Shown: in pieces, positions 62,366-64,000 of the stretch
Layout: each line of letters opens with the position of its first letter
How positions within the stretch are numbered: the first letter of the stretch is position 1
Assembly: GCF_027158205.1 (NCBI RefSeq)
Contig: NZ_JAPVLU010000018.1
Location: forward strand, 116,532 to 180,531
Direction: 5' to 3'
DNA: 64,000 nucleotides
DNA from: Streptomyces sp. H39-S7
Lineage (GTDB): Bacteria; Actinomycetota; Actinomycetes; Streptomycetales; Streptomycetaceae
Notes under the pieces: generated by a model
What the model was told of the DNA's origin: nothing
The model's database searches: none
What the model saw: only the letters and a program-made list of their open reading frames with translations
Made by a program: the position numbers and the translations under genes

Positions 62366-63839
62366 CGCATCCCCCGTACGCGTCCGTTTCTGTCCCTCGC
62401 CGACCGGCAACCCGCACGTGGGCCTGGTCCGCACCGCCCTGTTCAACTGGGCCTTCGCCCGGCACCACCAGGGCACGCTGGTCTTCCGCATCGAGGACAC
62501 CGACGCGGCCCGGGACTCCGAGGAGTCCTACCGGCTGCTGCTCGACTCGATGCGCTGGCTCGGCTTCGACTGGGACGAGGGCCCCGAGGTCGGCGGCCCG
62601 CACGCCCCCTACCGGCAGTCCGAGCGGATGGACATCTACGCGGACGTCGCGAAGAAGCTCCAGGACGCCGGGCACGCCTACGACTGCTACTGCACCACGC
62701 CCGAGCTGGACGAGCGCCGGGCCGCCGCCCGCGCCGCCGGCAAGCCGTCCGGCTACGACGGACACTGCCGTGACCTGGGCGCGGAGCAGGTCGCGGCGTA
62801 CCAGGCCGAGGGCCGTACCTCGATCGTCCGCTTCCGGATGCCGGACGCGCCGATCACCTTCACCGACCTGGTGCGCGGCGAGCTGACCTTCACCCCGGAG
62901 AACGTGCCCGACTTCGGCATCGTCCGGGCCAACGGCGCGCCGCTCTACACGCTGGTCAACCCGGTCGACGACGCGCTGATGGAGATCACGCACGTGCTGC
63001 GCGGCGAGGACCTGCTGTCCTCCACCCCGCGGCAGATCGCGCTGTACGGCGCGCTCGCCGAGATCGGCGTCGGCAACGGCACCACCCCGGCGTTCGGCCA
63101 CCTCCCGTACGTCATGGGGGAGGGCAACAAGAAGCTCTCCAAGCGCGACCCGGAGTCCTCGCTCAACCTGTACCGCGAGCGCGGCTTCCTGCCCGAGGGC
63201 CTGCTCAACTACCTGTCGCTGCTGGGCTGGTCGCTCTCGGCCGACCAGGACCTCTTCTCGATGGACGAGATGGTCGCGGCCTTCGACATCGCGGACGTCA
63301 ACGCCAACCCGGCACGCTTCGACCTGAAGAAGTGCGAGGCGATCAACGCCGACCACATCCGCCGGCTGGACGTGAAGGCCTTCACGGAGGCCTGCACCCC
63401 GTGGCTGAAGGCCCCGCACGCCAACTGGGCCCCTGAGTCCTTCGACCAGGCCGCCTGGGAGTCGATCGCCCCGTACGCCCAGACCCGCCTCCAGGTCCTG
63501 TCGGACATCACGGCCAACGTCGACTTCCTCTTCCTGGACCAGCCGGTCGAGGACGAGGCGTCCTGGCAGAAGGCGATGAAGGAGGGCTCCGACGCCCTGC
63601 TGCGCACCGCCCGCGCCAAGCTCGCCGACGCCGACTGGTCCGACCCGGAGTCGCTGAAGGGCGCGGTACTGGCGGCGGGCGAGGAGCACGGCCTGAAGCT
63701 CGGCAAGGCCCAGGCCCCGGTCCGCGTCGCGGTCACCGGCCGCACGGTCGGCCTGCCGCTCTTCGAGTCCCTGCAGATCCTCGGCCGCGACCGCACCCTG
63801 GCGCGGGTGGACGCGGCGCTGGCGAAACTCGCAGGCTAG
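62358..63839 (+). CDS. gltX: Glutamyl-tRNA synthetase
   Basis: 493 residues, class I aminoacyl-tRNA synthetase. The HIGH-type motif is in CPSPTGNPHVG (residues about 12-22) and the KMSKS-type motif KKLSKR lies near residue 258. The C-terminal anticodon-binding domain follows. In Streptomyces this enzyme also charges tRNA-Gln with Glu for the amidotransferase route. GTG 62358 overlaps the preceding gene. Confidence 0.97.
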   Translation: MASASPVRVRFCPSPTGNPHVGLVRTALFNWAFARHHQGTLVFRIEDTDAARDSEESYRLLLDSMRWLGFDWDEGPEVGGPHAPYRQSERMDIYADVAKKLQDAGHAYDCYCTTPELDERRAAARAAGKPSGYDGHCRDLGAEQVAAYQAEGRTSIVRFRMPDAPITFTDLVRGELTFTPENVPDFGIVRANGAPLYTLVNPVDDALMEITHVLRGEDLLSSTPRQIALYGALAEIGVGNGTTPAFGHLPYVMGEGNKKLSKRDPESSLNLYRERGFLPEGLLNYLSLLGWSLSADQDLFSMDEMVAAFDIADVNANPARFDLKKCEAINADHIRRLDVKAFTEACTPWLKAPHANWAPESFDQAAWESIAPYAQTRLQVLSDITANVDFLFLDQPVEDEASWQKAMKEGSDALLRTARAKLADADWSDPESLKGAVLAAGEEHGLKLGKAQAPVRVAVTGRTVGLPLFESLQILGRDRTLARVDAALAKLAG

Positions 63840-63858
63840 GGAGTGTCCGGTCCTGGGG

Positions 63859-63888
63859 CTGACGGCTCCGGGGCCGCCGTCCTAGGGT
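63859..63888 (+). promoter_or_regulatory. Leaderless promoter of the HAD gene
   Basis: -35 CTGACG (63859-63864), 18-base spacer, -10 TAGGGT (63883-63888), then 7 bases to the ATG at 63896. This is the best complete leaderless promoter in the window. Confidence 0.7.
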
Positions 63889-63895
63889 TGGCGGC

Positions 63896-64000
63896 ATGCC
63901 GATCCGTGCGGTCCTCTGGGACGTAGACGACACCCTGTTCGACTTCACGACAGCCGACGAGCAGGGGTTTGTGCAGCATGTGGCGGCCGAGGGCCTGGCC
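63896..64000 (+). CDS. HAD superfamily hydrolase, N-terminal part (3' end outside window)
   Basis: 35 residues visible: MPIRAVLWDVDDTLFDFTTA, with the nucleophile Asp in DVDDTLFD (HAD motif I, DxDxT). It is a phosphatase of the Gph/YjjG kind; the cap type cannot be judged from this fragment. The start is set by the leaderless promoter directly upstream. Confidence 0.85.
   Translation, partial: MPIRAVLWDVDDTLFDFTTADEQGFVQHVAAEGLA

Overview
The window is a piece of a Streptomyces (or very close actinomycete) chromosome. The evidence is very high G+C with third-position G/C bias, many GTG starts, many leaderless promoters, two tandem conservon operons (histidine kinase-like, roadblock, DUF742 and GTPase proteins), a fused urease gamma/beta subunit, and the order ilvB-ilvN-ilvC-serA ... 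leuB-ilvE ... cimA ... accB-accE-cvn2-cvn1 ... gltX. From memory this order matches the S. coelicolor chromosome around SCO5505-SCO5547. No rRNA, tRNA, IS element or CRISPR array was found.

Layout. 1-14.3 kb: end of an MMPL exporter, a membrane Ser/Thr kinase convergent with it, a small acidic membrane protein, an Arg-rich small protein, a large LuxR-type ATPase regulator, a lipoprotein sugar dehydrogenase, an aldo/keto reductase, a 2-hydroxyacid dehydrogenase, and a membrane PAS-GGDEF-EAL protein with two BldD-like boxes upstream. 14.3-19.9 kb: branched-chain amino acid genes ilvB, ilvN and ilvC behind an attenuator with leader peptide MRTRILVLGKRVG, then serA. 20-24.6 kb: a Uma2 protein, then a PucR-type regulator divergent from putA-pruA (proline to glutamate). 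25-29.1 kb: a Tat-exported purple acid phosphatase divergent from leuB, then ilvE. 29.3-34.8 kb: an operon of urease-like subunits, agmatine deiminase, a TetR regulator and an MFS transporter, preceded by two near-identical inverted repeats. 34.8-36.7 kb: cimA behind a second attenuator.

36.7-46.1 kb is the most accessory part. It holds a DUF397/XRE/ATPase trio, a secreted M15-like peptidase fused in frame behind the ATPase, a three-repeat ricin-type lectin, a decayed SIS-isomerase/aldolase pair that keeps a DasR-like (dre) operator, a GH35 beta-galactosidase divergent from a PL8 polysaccharide lyase, and a GNAT protein. 46.2-50.2 kb: two HpcH/CitE-type CoA-ester lyases, then the acyl-CoA carboxylase beta and epsilon subunits. 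50.2-60.7 kb: two conservons in tandem on the minus strand. 61.3-64 kb: a 60-residue peptide gene with a duplicated motif, an FAH-family hydrolase, gltX, and the start of a HAD phosphatase.

How the genes fit together. ilvBNC, leuB, ilvE and cimA supply isoleucine, valine and leucine, and two of the units carry leader peptides rich in those residues. The CoA lyases and carboxylase handle short acyl-CoAs. The GGDEF protein, conservons, kinase and XRE trio are signalling genes typical of the developmental network.

Best candidate for an undescribed system: the 29.2-34.8 kb operon. Its urease-like alpha subunit keeps all metal ligands but has lost the flap cysteine and part of the substrate loop. 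It sits next to an agmatine deiminase, whose product, N-carbamoylputrescine, is a substituted urea, and no urease accessory genes are nearby. I propose it hydrolyses a ureido compound rather than urea; this is inference.
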